NCBI GenBank assembly: GCA_900472785.1
Contig: UCJH01000023.1
Coordinates: 515 to 37,056, forward strand
Reading direction: 5' to 3'
Origin: Hyphomicrobiales bacterium
GTDB taxonomy: Bacteria; Pseudomonadota; Alphaproteobacteria; Rhizobiales; Rhizobiaceae
DNA: 36,542 nt
In this document: piece by piece, positions 24,033 to 33,168 of the stretch
Position numbering within the stretch: the first letter of the stretch is position 1
Layout: each line of letters starts with the position of its first letter
Made by a program: the position numbers and the translations under genes
Notes under the pieces: model-generated
Database searches by the model: none
Told to the model about the DNA's origin: nothing
What the model saw: the letters and a program-made list of their open reading frames with translations, nothing else

Positions 24033-25265
24033 TCAATCTTCGCCGTGATTGGCGATCATCATCGCTTCCAGCGCCATGCGATCGACCTTGCGCATCCGTT
24101 CGGAATCGGACTTCAGCTGGCCGCAGGCAGCGAGAATGTCGCGGCCGCGCGGCGTGCGGATCGGCGAGGCGTAGCCGGCCGCGTTGATGAAGTCGGCGAA
24201 CTTCTCGATCTGTTCCCACTTCGAACACTGGTAGTTCGTGCCCGGCCAGGGATTGAACGGAATGAGGTTGATCTTGGCGGGAATGCCCTTGAGCAGGCGC
24301 ACAAGTTCCTTGGCGTCTTCCAGGCTGTCGTTGACGCCCTCCAGCATCACATATTCAAAGGTGATGCGGCGCGCGTTCGACAGGCCGGGATAGTTGCGGC
24401 AGGCGTCGAGCAGGTCCTTCAGCGGATATTTCTTGTTGATCGGCACCAGCATGTCGCGCAGATCGTCCTTCACGGCATGCAGCGAGATCGCCAGCATGAC
24501 GCCGATCTCATCGCCTGTGCGGAAGATTTCCGGCACGATGCCGGAGGTCGACAGCGTGACGCGGCGGCGCGACAGCGACAGGCCGTCACCATCGGTGGCA
24601 ATCAGGAGCGCCGTCTTGACGTTCTCGAAATTGTAGAGCGGCTCGCCCATGCCCATCATCACCATATTGGTGACCTTACGGCCTTCATTCGGCACGATAG
24701 CCCCGGCCGGCGTGTCGCGATCGGGAAAATCACCCAGCCGGTCGCGCGCCAGCAGCAGCTGCGAAAGGATTTCCTCGGCGGTCAGGTTGCGCACCAGCTT
24801 CTGCGTGCCGGTGTGGCAGAACGAACAGGTGAGCGTGCAGCCGACCTGACTGGAAACGCAGAGCGTGCCGCGGCCTTCTTCCGGAATATAGACGGTCTCG
24901 ATCTCGACCGGACGCCCGGCGCCGCGCGGCGGAAAGCGCATCAGCCACTTGCGGGTGCCGTCGTTCGAAATCTGCTCCTCGACGATTTCCGGCCGGGCAA
25001 TGGTGAAATGCCGCTTCAGCGTTTCGCGCAGGTCCTTGGAGACGTTGGTCATGTGGTCGAAGTCGGAGACGCCGCGCACATAGAGCCAGTGCCAGAGCTG
25101 GCTGACCCGCATCTTGACCTGCTTCTGCGGCACGCCGGCACCGGCCAGCGCCTCGCCGAGATCCTCGCGCGAAAGGCCGATCAGCGACGGCATTTCGGCG
25201 GCCATGGCCGGGCGGAGCGGCGCCTTCACCGGGCGGTCCAGATTGAGTGCTTCAGTCGCGGCCAT
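24033..25265 (-). CDS. rlmN: Dual-specificity 23S rRNA A2503 / tRNA A37 C2-methyltransferase RlmN
   Basis: This radical-SAM enzyme methylates C2 of A2503 in 23S rRNA and A37 in some tRNAs. From ATG 25265 it has 410 residues. The cluster motif C-x3-C-x2-C is at Cys143, Cys147 and Cys150 ([12 protein letters not shown]). [13 protein letters not shown] is the GGEP-type SAM contact, followed by [11 protein letters not shown] and [11 protein letters not shown] late cysteine in DILAACGQL fits the second catalytic Cys. ATG 25274 ([10 protein letters not shown]) is a close alternative. The frame extends to 25484, but the extra part shows no family similarity. Confidence 0.95.
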   Translation of the reverse strand: MAATEALNLDRPVKAPLRPAMAAEMPSLIGLSREDLGEALAGAGVPQKQVKMRVSQLWHWLYVRGVSDFDHMTNVSKDLRETLKRHFTIARPEIVEEQISNDGTRKWLMRFPPRGAGRPVEIETVYIPEEGRGTLCVSSQVGCTLTCSFCHTGTQKLVRNLTAEEILSQLLLARDRLGDFPDRDTPAGAIVPNEGRKVTNMVMMGMGEPLYNFENVKTALLIATDGDGLSLSRRRVTLSTSGIVPEIFRTGDEIGVMLAISLHAVKDDLRDMLVPINKKYPLKDLLDACRNYPGLSNARRITFEYVMLEGVNDSLEDAKELVRLLKGIPAKINLIPFNPWPGTNYQCSKWEQIEKFADFINAAGYASPIRTPRGRDILAACGQLKSDSERMRKVDRMALEAMMIANHGED

Positions 25266-25481
25266 TCTCGCCATTTCCCGTTCTGCGACGCCAAGGCCCG
25301 TCAAGCGCAATGCCTGCAGTCCGTCGCCTAAAATGCTGAGATCAGTGTTCGTTTGCCGCACATCGGGATCGTCAACGGATCCGCGCGGCATCATGATGGC
25401 CGCGCCTTTAGCACGGTTTTCGGGCGGCGTCACCCTCCGGCGCGTCACGGCAGATCTGCAAATGGCAAATGCCTTAACGGG

Positions 25482-25506
25482 CAAAGGCCGGACAAACCGG
25501 CCTTTG
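25482..25506 (-). terminator. Hairpin downstream of the IalB-family gene
   Basis: CAAAGGCCGG (25482-25491) and CCGGCCTTTG (25497-25506) form a perfect 10-bp stem with a 5-nt loop, 26 bp after the minus-strand stop at 25533. The tail lacks a clear T-run (CCCGTTAAGG), so termination is only probable. Confidence 0.5.
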
Positions 25507-25532
25507 TGAAAATTCGATCGGTTGAGACTGCC

Positions 25533-26036
25533 TTACTTGCAGGTTTCGATCTGCTTCAGGGCGGCCGAAATACCGGACAGCGAATAGGAGTAGGCTGTCG
25601 GCGTGCCCTTGCGCGACTTCGCCGCGACGGACATCGCCTTGCCGCTCTTCATGGCCGCGACAAGCGCCGGCTCTTCGGCGGCGTTTTCCACCCAGGCCGA
25701 GTTGCCCTTGGTAAACATTGTGAACGACCGTTCGTCGATCTTGACGACGACCTTCGAGTTCTCCTGCAGCTGGTAGCCCATCATCGCCTGCGGTTCGTAG
25801 GAGATGTTCTGGCCCGGACGCTGCGAGACGAGGAAGAAGATATCGCCGTGATCGACATTGGCCGGGCTCTTTTCCTTCGGAACCGACAGCACGTAGCACA
25901 CCTTGCCGGCGCCGGCCGTATAGGAATAGGCGCCCCAGGCATTGAACTGCTGGATTCGGGTTGGCGACTGGGCCGAGGCCACGCTGGCAAAAGAGAGCAC
26001 GATTGCGAGTGCAGTGGTGAGCTTTGTTACAAACAT
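25533..26036 (-). CDS. Invasion-associated locus B (IalB)-family periplasmic protein
   Basis: This 167-residue protein has a signal peptide (MFVTKLTTALAIVLSFASVASA, cleavage before QSPTRIQ). The mature domain is IalB-like: FNAWGAYSYTAGAGKVCYVLS, then ISYEPQAMMGYQLQENSKVVVKID and the C-terminal KGTPTAYSYSLSGISAALKQIETC. Two cysteines (KVCYV and ETCK) probably form a disulfide. In Bartonella IalB is linked to erythrocyte invasion, but the family is widespread in non-pathogens and its role here is unknown. GGAC precedes ATG 26036. It is divergent from the ECF sigma gene across a 452-bp gap. Confidence 0.85.
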   Translation of the reverse strand: MFVTKLTTALAIVLSFASVASAQSPTRIQQFNAWGAYSYTAGAGKVCYVLSVPKEKSPANVDHGDIFFLVSQRPGQNISYEPQAMMGYQLQENSKVVVKIDERSFTMFTKGNSAWVENAAEEPALVAAMKSGKAMSVAAKSRKGTPTAYSYSLSGISAALKQIETCK

Positions 26037-26488
26037 AATGTCCTGCCGGTTCTTAGCTGCCACGCCCGATCCGGGTATGCCGGGCTACGCATGCTCACGA
26101 TTTGATTGATTTTGACTTAATTCAGGTTACCAAACCGTCAACGATCCTGAATTTCCTACATATCCGGTTCATTACAAAACACATACGACAAAAACCGCAT
26201 CGAGGTTTCAGATCGGCATCATGGTCCGGCGACGGTTGCCCGTTCGTCCGGTCCACTCATTCGGAATGAATTGCGTCTGTGGAGAACAGTGCCCGCCCGC
26301 CCTTTTTCCGATCCTGCGCGCCGCCCATGCCCCCTTGTTAAGGCTTCATCGTTGGGAGCGATGACATACCGTCGCAAGGCATCGTTTTATGTCACAAAGA
26401 ATCAGGCAAGAGTTTGACGTTTATCAAAAGCGTTGTACCTGTTGTGCAAATATAGAAAAGACGGACTGAGGGAGGCCGAAAAAGCGGA
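26037..26488. other. 452-bp intergenic region between the IalB gene and the ECF sigma gene
   Basis: No gene is visible. It must hold divergent promoters, yet I found no convincing -10/-35 pair: TTGACG at 26414-26419 lacks a good -10 at 16-18 bp, and minus-strand TTGACG near 26140 has only a weak partner. The segment 26095-26210 is A/T-richer than flanks. GGGAGG at 26469-26474 lies upstream of the sigma start. Confidence 0.5.
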
Positions 26489-27058
26489 ATGGATGTTGAT
26501 GCCAAACAGCATTTCGCCAGTCTTGCGGTCGCCGTCGCGCAAAATCGCGACCAAACTGCTTTTGCCGCCCTTTTCGATTATTTCGCACCGCGCCTGAAAT
26601 CCTTCCTGATGCGCCAGAACATGCCGGCGACGGAGGCCGAGGAACTGGCGCAGGAGGTTATGGTGGTGCTGTGGCAGAAGGCGCATCTCTATGACGCCAC
26701 GAAGTCCTCGCTCTCCACCTGGCTTTTCCGCATCGCCCGCAATCGTCGGATCGATGCCGCCCGGCGGTCGCGCAATCGGACCATAGACGAGACCGACCCC
26801 TCCCTGATGCCGGCCGCGGAGGCGGCACCCGATGCGCTCGTCGAAAACAGTGATCGTGAGCAGATCGTGCGCGCGGCCCTGGAAAAACTGCCGGAGGAGC
26901 AGATCGCCCTGATCCGTATGGCCTTCTTCTTCGGCCAGTCGCATTCGGAAATTTCGGCCGCCACCGGCATTCCGCTCGGCACCGTCAAATCCCGCATCCG
27001 GCTTGCCTTTGGCAAGCTCAAGAAGCTGCTGGAGGACGATGGCGTCGACAGCGCCTGA
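26489..27058 (+). CDS. ECF (extracytoplasmic function) RNA polymerase sigma factor
   Basis: This 189-residue sigma factor has region 2 (about residues 25-95: DYFAPRLKSFLMRQNM, AEELAQEVMVVLWQKAHLYD, STWLFRIARNRRIDAARR). A linker rich in Ala/Asp follows, then region 4 (about 128-180: LPEEQIALIRMAFFFGQSHSEI, GIPLGTVKSRIRLAFGKLKK). It resembles the RpoE/EcfG-distant group that responds to oxidative or singlet-oxygen stress in alphaproteobacteria, normally paired with a ChrR-type zinc anti-sigma. No such gene follows; the next gene is convergent DUF1232. The anti-sigma may be elsewhere, or control may be transcriptional. Confidence 0.92.
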   Translation: MDVDAKQHFASLAVAVAQNRDQTAFAALFDYFAPRLKSFLMRQNMPATEAEELAQEVMVVLWQKAHLYDATKSSLSTWLFRIARNRRIDAARRSRNRTIDETDPSLMPAAEAAPDALVENSDREQIVRAALEKLPEEQIALIRMAFFFGQSHSEISAATGIPLGTVKSRIRLAFGKLKKLLEDDGVDSA

Positions 27059-27067
27059 CGATGCGGT

Positions 27068-27445
27068 TCACACGTCCGTTTTGGATTCCAGTGCCTCATC
27101 GGCGCGGATGTAATGATCTTCCTTGATCTGTCCGCTGATCGCCGCAAAGGCCGCCGTCAGCACGGCGATGTCGTCGGAAAAACCGACCATGGCCAGCACA
27201 TCGGGCAGGAAATCGAAGGGCATCACGAAATAGGCAAGGGCGCCGAGCAGGATGCCGCGCGTGCGCATCGGCGTTGCCGGATCCATGGCGCAGTAATAGG
27301 CCGCGACGAGATCGCGGCTGAACGGAACCTGACGCATCGCGCGCTTCAGGGTCGGCCAGAAGCGGCGGCGCACCTTGTTGGCGCGGGCTTCCTGTTCGCT
27401 CTGTTCGCCGGGCAGGAGTATTTCGCCGATCTTGACGTCGTCCAT
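27068..27445 (-). CDS. DUF1232 (YkvA-family) small membrane-associated protein
   Basis: This 125-residue protein has the DUF1232 core with GILLGALAYFVMPFDFLPDVLAMVGFSDDIAVLTAAFAAI (about residues 61-100). The PxDxxPD-type motif is MPFDFLPD. The N-terminus is charged and two hydrophobic segments are visible. The family is functionally uncharacterised. The start was set at ATG 27445 (MDDVKIGEIL) because GAGAGGGA lies upstream; ATG 27475 and 27466 lack a ribosome site. It is convergent with the sigma factor, 9 bp between stops. Confidence 0.85.
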   Translation of the reverse strand: MDDVKIGEILLPGEQSEQEARANKVRRRFWPTLKRAMRQVPFSRDLVAAYYCAMDPATPMRTRGILLGALAYFVMPFDFLPDVLAMVGFSDDIAVLTAAFAAISGQIKEDHYIRADEALESKTDV

Positions 27446-27521
27446 CTTGTCCCTCTCATCTGTCATCGAAAACATATGGTATCGAGGCGGCGCATTTCAA
27501 ATACTCTGCCTTGATGCGCAC

Positions 27522-27839
27522 CTACTTGACGTGATCCGGCATCCGGCCGGCCGCCGCCTTGTCCATTTTCGCCGCCAGCTTGAAATCGAGTTCCGTCAGC
27601 CCCTTGGCGTCATGGGTCGTCAGCGTCACGTCCACCTTGTTGTAGACATTGAACCATTCCGGATGATGGTTGAGCTTTTCGGCGGCGAGCGCGCTTTCCG
27701 ACATGAAGCCGAAAGCCTCGACGAAGCTCTTGAAGCGGAAGGTTTTCCAGATCGAGAGCCCGTCTTCCGCCAGAACCCAGCCTTCCATGCCATGCAGGTG
27801 ATCCTTGATGGCATCGGTGTCGAGCTTTTCCTGTTTCAT
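27522..27839 (-). CDS. phhB: Pterin-4-alpha-carbinolamine dehydratase
   Basis: It dehydrates 4a-hydroxytetrahydrobiopterin, recycling the cofactor of aromatic amino-acid hydroxylases. The 105-residue length is standard. The active-site signature [19 protein letters not shown] has catalytic His58 and His59. [17 protein letters not shown] and [19 protein letters not shown] complete the fold. AAAGGAGAG lies upstream of ATG 27839. The partner phenylalanine hydroxylase is not in the window. It is divergent from the tyrosine phosphatase gene, 108 bp apart. Confidence 0.94.
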   Translation of the reverse strand: MKQEKLDTDAIKDHLHGMEGWVLAEDGLSIWKTFRFKSFVEAFGFMSESALAAEKLNHHPEWFNVYNKVDVTLTTHDAKGLTELDFKLAAKMDKAAAGRMPDHVK

Positions 27840-27947
27840 GTTGCTCTCCTTTTGCTGCCGGCCTTGCGCCTGATGAGAGGAACAATACTCTGGGGCGGAA
27901 CGCCGGTGCAGCCGTGTCGGTTCGATTTTTTCAGAACGCTGGATAGC

Positions 27948-28418
27948 ATGAAACCGGTCCGTATTCTCTTCGTTTGTCTCGGCAATATCTGCCGCTCTCC
28001 GCTTGCCGAGGGGATTTTGCAACGGCAGGCCGTCGAAGCCGGGCTGGAGATCACTGTCGATTCGGCAGGCACGGGCGGCTGGCATATCGGTGATGCGCCG
28101 GACCGGCGATCGATCGCGGTTGCCGCACGCCACGGGATCGATATCGGCCGGCAGCGTTGCCGGCGGGTTACGCTCGAGGATTTGGACAGCTTCGATCTCG
28201 TCTTCGGCATGGACCGCCGCAATGTCGAAAATCTGCGCGCGCTGGCGCCGAAGACGGCGCAAGCGAAAATTCATCTGTTTCTCGACTATGCACTCGGCAC
28301 CGCAGTCGATGTCCCAGACCCGTACTACGAAGGCGAAGACGGGTTCGAGACAGTCTACAGCATGCTGTCGGACGGATGCTCGTCGCTCATCGGCAGGCTG
28401 GAGGAGCGTTTTTCGTAG
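27948..28418 (+). CDS. Low-molecular-weight protein-tyrosine phosphatase
   Basis: This 156-residue cytoplasmic phosphatase has the P-loop C-x5-R at Cys10-Arg16 in [15 protein letters not shown], and the general acid Asp124 in [16 protein letters not shown]. Length and motif positions fit LMW-PTP. Physiological substrates are unknown; exopolysaccharide tyrosine-kinase partners are not nearby. ATG 27948 ([12 protein letters not shown]) begins right at the family start. Its last 64 bp overlap the end of the convergent thpR gene. Confidence 0.93.
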   Translation: MKPVRILFVCLGNICRSPLAEGILQRQAVEAGLEITVDSAGTGGWHIGDAPDRRSIAVAARHGIDIGRQRCRRVTLEDLDSFDLVFGMDRRNVENLRALAPKTAQAKIHLFLDYALGTAVDVPDPYYEGEDGFETVYSMLSDGCSSLIGRLEERFS

Positions 28419-28945
28419 AGCGGGAAAATTTCTTCCGTCAGGTAGGGTCCGCCACCGACCGAATCGCGCGAGGACAGGAGCACGAAACGCGAGACGGTGA
28501 AGGGATTGGTATAAAAATTCCCGCGTCCGCTGAGATAACCCACCACATCGTCGACGCGGGATGAGCGCAGCCGCGCCAGCGTCACATGCGGCGTGAATTT
28601 GCGTGGGTCGGCAGGCAGGCCGAGCCTCTGGCAGATGCGCTCGATCTCCGCCTGCAGCGCATACATTTCCGGAGGATTGCTGACGCCGGCAAACACCGAG
28701 TGCGGCTTCTTCGATCCGAAGGCGCCCATGCCGGTCAGCTGCAGCTGGAATTCGGGGCGTTCGATCCGGTCCAGCCGGTCGACGATCTCGTCTGCGGTCC
28801 GGTTGTCGACGTCGCCGATGAAACGGAGCGTGATGTGGTAGTTCTCCACATCGATCCAACGGGCACCGGGAAGACCACCACGCAACAATGAAAGGCTCAT
28901 CGCGGCACTACGCGGAATCTCGAGGGCGGTGAAAAGTCTCGGCAT
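28355..28945 (-). CDS. thpR: RNA 2',3'-cyclic phosphodiesterase (2H family)
   Basis: ThpR opens 2',3'-cyclic phosphate ends of RNA and was first seen as a 2'-5' RNA ligase. The 196-residue protein has both catalytic HxTx motifs: HITL (His37, Thr39) and HVTL (His120, Thr122). [11 protein letters not shown] is the typical start and [23 protein letters not shown] the typical late segment. The extra C-terminal 17 or so residues ([16 protein letters not shown]) run into the overlap with the phosphatase gene and may be a late stop codon drift. Confidence 0.93.
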   Translation of the reverse strand: MPRLFTALEIPRSAAMSLSLLRGGLPGARWIDVENYHITLRFIGDVDNRTADEIVDRLDRIERPEFQLQLTGMGAFGSKKPHSVFAGVSNPPEMYALQAEIERICQRLGLPADPRKFTPHVTLARLRSSRVDDVVGYLSGRGNFYTNPFTVSRFVLLSSRDSVGGGPYLTEEIFPLYEKRSSSLPMSDEHPSDSML

Positions 28946-29107
28946 AACGAGCTCCCCGAATCTCTATCAGATGCCTCAGCGAAACATGCCGACGATCTGC
29001 AAGCAACTGTTATTTAGCACCTGCAATATTTGGCGCTCATTCTATTAACAACATCTGAACGGCGTTTGTCACGTCGTTGATTTAATCACATCGCCATCGC
29101 CGGCAGG

Positions 29108-29752
29108 TCAGCCCCCAGCCGAAAGACGGCTGACGAATCGCTCCGCAACGGGCAGGAATTTCTCGACCATGACGCCGACGCCCTTGCCGTTGGGGTGCAT
29201 GCCGTCCTCCAGCTTCAGCGCAGCGTCGGTGACGACGCCGTCGAGAAAGAACGGATAAAGCTCCAGCCCATAGGTCTTGGCCAGTTCGGGATAGATCGGG
29301 TTGAAGCGTTCGGCATAATCGCCGCCCATGTTCGGCGGCGCGAAAATCCCAACAAGCAGCACCGGGATATTGCGGGCCTTGAGCTTCGTCAGCATTGCCT
29401 CGAGGTTCTTGCGGCTGTCCTCCGGCGCGATGCCGCGCAGGGCATCGTTGGCGCCGAGTTCGAGGATGACGCCCCTGGTGCCGTCGGGCACCGACCAATC
29501 GATGCGCGCCAGCCCGCCGGAGGTGGTGTCGCCAGAGACGCCGGCATTGGCGATCGTTACGTCAAGGCCCTTGTCGCGCAAGGCCTTTTCCAGCCGTGCG
29601 GGAAAGGCGTCTTCCGGCGGCAGCTGGTAGCCGGCCATCAGGCTGTCGCCAAAGCCGACGAGACTGATGGTTTCGGCGCGCGTGACCGAGGGTGCCAGAA
29701 GAAACAGGGGCGCCAGTATCAACAAAAATGCCCTGAAACCTTTTATTCGCAT
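29108..29752 (-). CDS. SGNH/GDSL-family arylesterase (TesA-like lysophospholipase/thioesterase)
   Basis: This periplasmic serine esterase is related to E. coli TesA. From ATG 29752 it has 214 residues with a signal peptide (MRIKGFRAFLLILAPLFLLA continuing to about residue 26). SGNH block I is GFGDSLMAG with Ser37, block II has AGVSGDTT, block III is ELGANDALRG and block V is DGMHPNGKG. AGGGA precedes ATG 29752; ATG 29800 would add a 16-residue tail before the signal. It is divergent from the ABC ATPase, as TesA is next to ybbA in E. coli. Confidence 0.9.
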   Translation of the reverse strand: MRIKGFRAFLLILAPLFLLAPSVTRAETISLVGFGDSLMAGYQLPPEDAFPARLEKALRDKGLDVTIANAGVSGDTTSGGLARIDWSVPDGTRGVILELGANDALRGIAPEDSRKNLEAMLTKLKARNIPVLLVGIFAPPNMGGDYAERFNPIYPELAKTYGLELYPFFLDGVVTDAALKLEDGMHPNGKGVGVMVEKFLPVAERFVSRLSAGG

Positions 29753-29835
29753 CGCAGCATCCCTAAATCCGTTCAAGTAAGCCAATCCGGCATTTTTCAT
29801 ATTCACATATAGGGCGGTTTCCTTTGGTAAAAACC

Positions 29836-30588
29836 ATGATCGAATTGAAAAATGCGGATCTGACATTGGGACAGGCCGCAGCCTCGGTCCATGTGCTCAA
29901 GGGCATGAGCCTTTCCATCGGCACCGGCGAATCGGTCGGGATCGTCGGTCCGTCCGGTTCCGGAAAATCGACGTTGCTGATGGTGCTTGCCGGCTTGGAA
30001 CGGTTGGACAGCGGCGAAATCACCATTGCCGGTACGCCGCTGCACGGGTTAAGCGAGGACAGGGTCGCTGAATTTCGCGGCCGCAACATCGGCATCGTTT
30101 TCCAGTCCTTCCATCTCATTCCCAATATGACCGCGCTCGAAAACGTCGCGGTGCCGCTCGAGCTTGCCAATGTGAAAAATGCCTTCGAGATCGCCCGTCA
30201 GGAACTGGTTTCGGTCGGGCTGGGCGAACGTCTGTCGCATTATCCCGGGCAATTGTCCGGCGGCGAGCAGCAGCGCGTCGCGATCGCCCGCTCGCTCGCG
30301 CCGTCGCCCAAACTTCTGATCGCCGACGAGCCGACCGGCAATCTCGATGCCGAAACCGGACGGCAGATTGCCGACCTGATCTTCTCCAAGCAGGCCGAAC
30401 GCGACATGACGCTGATCCTGGTCACCCATGATGCAAGCTTGGCCGCGCGCTGCTCGCGGCAGGTCCGCGTGCGTTCCGGCGAGATCGTCTCCGACGGTCT
30501 GACGGACATCCCATCGCAGCACGGGCCATCACAGGATGGTCCGTTACAGGATGCGGGCGCCCTTCGCAGCGCGGTCGCCTCCGCATGA
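29836..30588 (+). CDS. ABC transporter ATP-binding protein (LolD/YbbA type)
   Basis: This 250-residue cytoplasmic ATPase drives the adjacent FtsX-type permease. Walker A is GPSGSGKST (38-46). The Q-loop region FQSFHLIPNMTALENV is typical of MacB/LolD/YbbA ATPases. The ABC signature LSGGEQQRVAIARS begins near residue 140, and Walker B is LLIADEP at about 160-166. The final 20 or so residues are Gln/Gly/Asp-rich linker (SQHGPSQDGPLQDAG). ATG 29836 (MIELKNADLTLG) is preferred over in-frame TTG 29824. Its stop overlaps the permease start by 4 bp. Confidence 0.93.
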   Translation: MIELKNADLTLGQAAASVHVLKGMSLSIGTGESVGIVGPSGSGKSTLLMVLAGLERLDSGEITIAGTPLHGLSEDRVAEFRGRNIGIVFQSFHLIPNMTALENVAVPLELANVKNAFEIARQELVSVGLGERLSHYPGQLSGGEQQRVAIARSLAPSPKLLIADEPTGNLDAETGRQIADLIFSKQAERDMTLILVTHDASLAARCSRQVRVRSGEIVSDGLTDIPSQHGPSQDGPLQDAGALRSAVASA

Positions 30589-33152
30589 GGATCAGCGCCG
30601 ATGTTTCGCCGCAGCGCTTCGGCGGTTCGGTCGCTCTCGCCTTCCGGCTGGCCTTGCGCGAGATGCGCGGCGGCCTGAAGGGTTTCTATATCTTCCTTGC
30701 CTGCATCGCGCTCGGCACCGCCGCGATTGCCGGCGTCAATTCGCTGTCGCAATCGATTACCGGCTCCATCGCGACCCAGGGGCGGGAACTGCTTGCCGGC
30801 GACATTCGCTTCCAGCTCAACAACCGCGTGGCGACGGAAGCGGAAAAAGCGTTTCTCGACGGAACAGGCGCCCTCTCCATGTCGTCTTCCCTGCGCTCGA
30901 TGGCGCGGCTGCCGGACGGTTCGAACCAGGCCCTTGTCGAACTCAAGGCGGTCGATGGCGCCTATCCGCTCTATGGCCGGATGCAGAGCGAACCCGCCGC
31001 GCCGCTTTCGACAAGCCTCGCCAAGGACGGCGAGCGGTTCGGCGGCCTGGTCGCGCCGCTGCTTCTGGAAAGGCTCGGCATAAAGGTGGGTGACGAGCTT
31101 CTGCTCGGGACGGCGCGCATCCACGTCACGGGAACGATCGTGCGCGAACCGGATGCGCTGTCGGAAGGGTTTGGTTTCGCGCCAAGGCTGCTGATATCGA
31201 GCGAGGCGCTGGCCGCGTCCGGGCTGGTCCAACAAGGCAGTCTCGTGCAGCATGTCTACAAGGCACGCATCGACAATCCCGCCGGCCTGCCGTTGATCCG
31301 CAAGGAGGCCGAGGACCGTTTTCCGTCCGCCGGCTGGTCGATCCGCACCAGTGCCAATGCCGCTCCGGCACTGACCGATAACATCACCCGGTTCTCGCAG
31401 TTCCTGACGCTTGTCGGCCTGACGGCCCTGATCGTCGGCGGCGTCGGTGTCGCCAATGCCGTGCGTGCCTTCCTCGATTCCAAGCGCGGCGTCGTCGCCA
31501 CCTTCAAATGCCTCGGCGCGCCCGCCTCCGTCGTCGCGATGATCTACCTGTTCCAGATCCTGTTCATCGCGCTGATCGGCATTGCCATTGGTCTCATCGT
31601 CGGCGCGCTCATCCCGTTTGTCGCGGCCCAGTTCCTGGCCGGCATCCTGCCGGTGTCGACCGGTTTCGAATTGTTCCCGTCGGCGCTCGGCATGGCCTCG
31701 CTGTTCGGCGTGCTGACGGCGCTGGCCTTTGCCATCCTGCCGCTTGGCCGCGCGCGTGACGTTCCGGCAACCGCGCTGTTTCGCGAGCAGGGGTTCGAGC
31801 GCGCCCGGCTGCCGTCCTGGCCCTATCTGGCCGGCGCTGCCCTGTGCCTCGCAGCCCTTGCAGCGCTTGCGATCCTGACGGCCTATGACCGCTATATCTC
31901 CACGGTCTTCCTCGGCGCGATCGCCTTTGCCTTCGTGGTTCTGCGCGGCGTCTCCGTGCTCGTCTCCGCGCTGGCGCGCCGCAGCCCCCGGGTCAAATCG
32001 CCGGCGCTTCGGCTGGCGATCGGCAATATCCACCGTCCGGGCGCTCTGACGCCTTCCGTCGTCCTCTCGCTCGGCCTTGGCCTGGCGCTTCTCGTGACGC
32101 TGGCGCTGATCGATGGAAATCTGCGGCGGGAACTGACGGGCAACCTGCCGGAGCGGGCGCCCAACTTCTTCTTCGTCGATATCCAGGGTACCGAGGTCGA
32201 AGGTTTCCGCTCGCTGCTGCAGACGTCGCTGCCGGAAGGCAAGATCATCGAGGTGCCGATGCTGCGTGGACGCATCCTTGCCTTCAACGGGCAGGACGTC
32301 GCCAAAATGACTGTTCCGCCCGCCGGGCAATGGGTGCTGCGCGGTGACCGGGGCATCACTTATGCGAAGAACATGCCGGAAAATTCGACGTTGACCGAAG
32401 GCGAATGGTGGGGCGCGGATTATACCGGCGAACCGCTCGTTTCCTTCTCCGAGCAGGAGGCTGGCGAGCTGGGCCTGAAGATCGGTGACACGGTGACCGT
32501 CAACGTGCTCGGCCGCAACATCACCGCAAAGATCGCCAATTTCCGCACCGTCGAGTGGGAATCGCTGTCGATCAATTTCGTCATGGTGTTCTCGCCCAAC
32601 ACATTTGCCGGTGCGCCGCATGCCTGGCTTGCCACGGTCATCGATCCGAAGGCGACGGCGGAACAGGAATCCGCCGCCCTGAAGGCAATCACCAACGCCT
32701 ACCCGACCATCACCAGCGTTCGCGTCAAGGATGCGCTGGACATCATCAACGAACTGGTCGGCCAGCTTGCCACCGCCATTCGCGCAGCCGCTGCGGTGGC
32801 GTTGGTTGCGTCGGTGCTGGTTCTGGCCGGCGCGCTGGCGGCCGGCAACCGTGCCCGCATCCATGACGCCGTCGTGCTGAAGACGCTCGGCGCGACGCGC
32901 GCAACGCTGATCAAGGCATTCAGCTACGAATATGCCATTCTCGGCCTGTCCACGGCGATCTTCGCGCTGTTTGCAGGCGGCGTATCCGCCTGGTTCGTCG
33001 TCAGCCGCATCATGACGCTGCCCTCGACTTTCCTGCCGGATGTCGCGGGACTGACGATCGTCATTGCCCTGGCCATGACCGTCGGCATCGGGCTGGTCGG
33101 AACCTGGCGGGTTCTGGGCCAGAAGGCGGCACCCGTGCTGCGCGAACTCTAA
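30585..33152 (+). CDS. FtsX/MacB-type ABC permease (YbbP-like)
   Basis: This 855-residue permease has two FtsX repeats with ten or so predicted helices. The first membrane segment is near residues 28-50 (KGFYIFLACIALGTAAIAGVNS), followed by a large periplasmic region. Then come a cluster of helices (about 275-400: FLTLVGLTALIVGGVGVANA), a second periplasmic region and four C-terminal helices. The size and organisation match E. coli YbbP. Function is uncertain; suggested roles are lipid or lipoprotein-related transport or mechanotransmission like MacB. The ATPase gene overlaps by ATGA, so they form one operon. It is convergent with glycerate kinase 16 bp away. Confidence 0.9.
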   Translation: MRISADVSPQRFGGSVALAFRLALREMRGGLKGFYIFLACIALGTAAIAGVNSLSQSITGSIATQGRELLAGDIRFQLNNRVATEAEKAFLDGTGALSMSSSLRSMARLPDGSNQALVELKAVDGAYPLYGRMQSEPAAPLSTSLAKDGERFGGLVAPLLLERLGIKVGDELLLGTARIHVTGTIVREPDALSEGFGFAPRLLISSEALAASGLVQQGSLVQHVYKARIDNPAGLPLIRKEAEDRFPSAGWSIRTSANAAPALTDNITRFSQFLTLVGLTALIVGGVGVANAVRAFLDSKRGVVATFKCLGAPASVVAMIYLFQILFIALIGIAIGLIVGALIPFVAAQFLAGILPVSTGFELFPSALGMASLFGVLTALAFAILPLGRARDVPATALFREQGFERARLPSWPYLAGAALCLAALAALAILTAYDRYISTVFLGAIAFAFVVLRGVSVLVSALARRSPRVKSPALRLAIGNIHRPGALTPSVVLSLGLGLALLVTLALIDGNLRRELTGNLPERAPNFFFVDIQGTEVEGFRSLLQTSLPEGKIIEVPMLRGRILAFNGQDVAKMTVPPAGQWVLRGDRGITYAKNMPENSTLTEGEWWGADYTGEPLVSFSEQEAGELGLKIGDTVTVNVLGRNITAKIANFRTVEWESLSINFVMVFSPNTFAGAPHAWLATVIDPKATAEQESAALKAITNAYPTITSVRVKDALDIINELVGQLATAIRAAAAVALVASVLVLAGALAAGNRARIHDAVVLKTLGATRATLIKAFSYEYAILGLSTAIFALFAGGVSAWFVVSRIMTLPSTFLPDVAGLTIVIALAMTVGIGLVGTWRVLGQKAAPVLREL

Positions 33153-33168
33153 AATTCCGGGCGTTCCG

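Noticed and set aside
26414..26442. TTGACG-based promoter for the ECF sigma gene
   Set aside because: No acceptable -10 occurs at 16-18 bp spacing.
30240..32864. 874-codon minus-strand open frame
   Set aside because: It is antisense to the ABC permease; it arises from high GC content and has Arg/Gly/Gln/Asp-rich composition with no domain.
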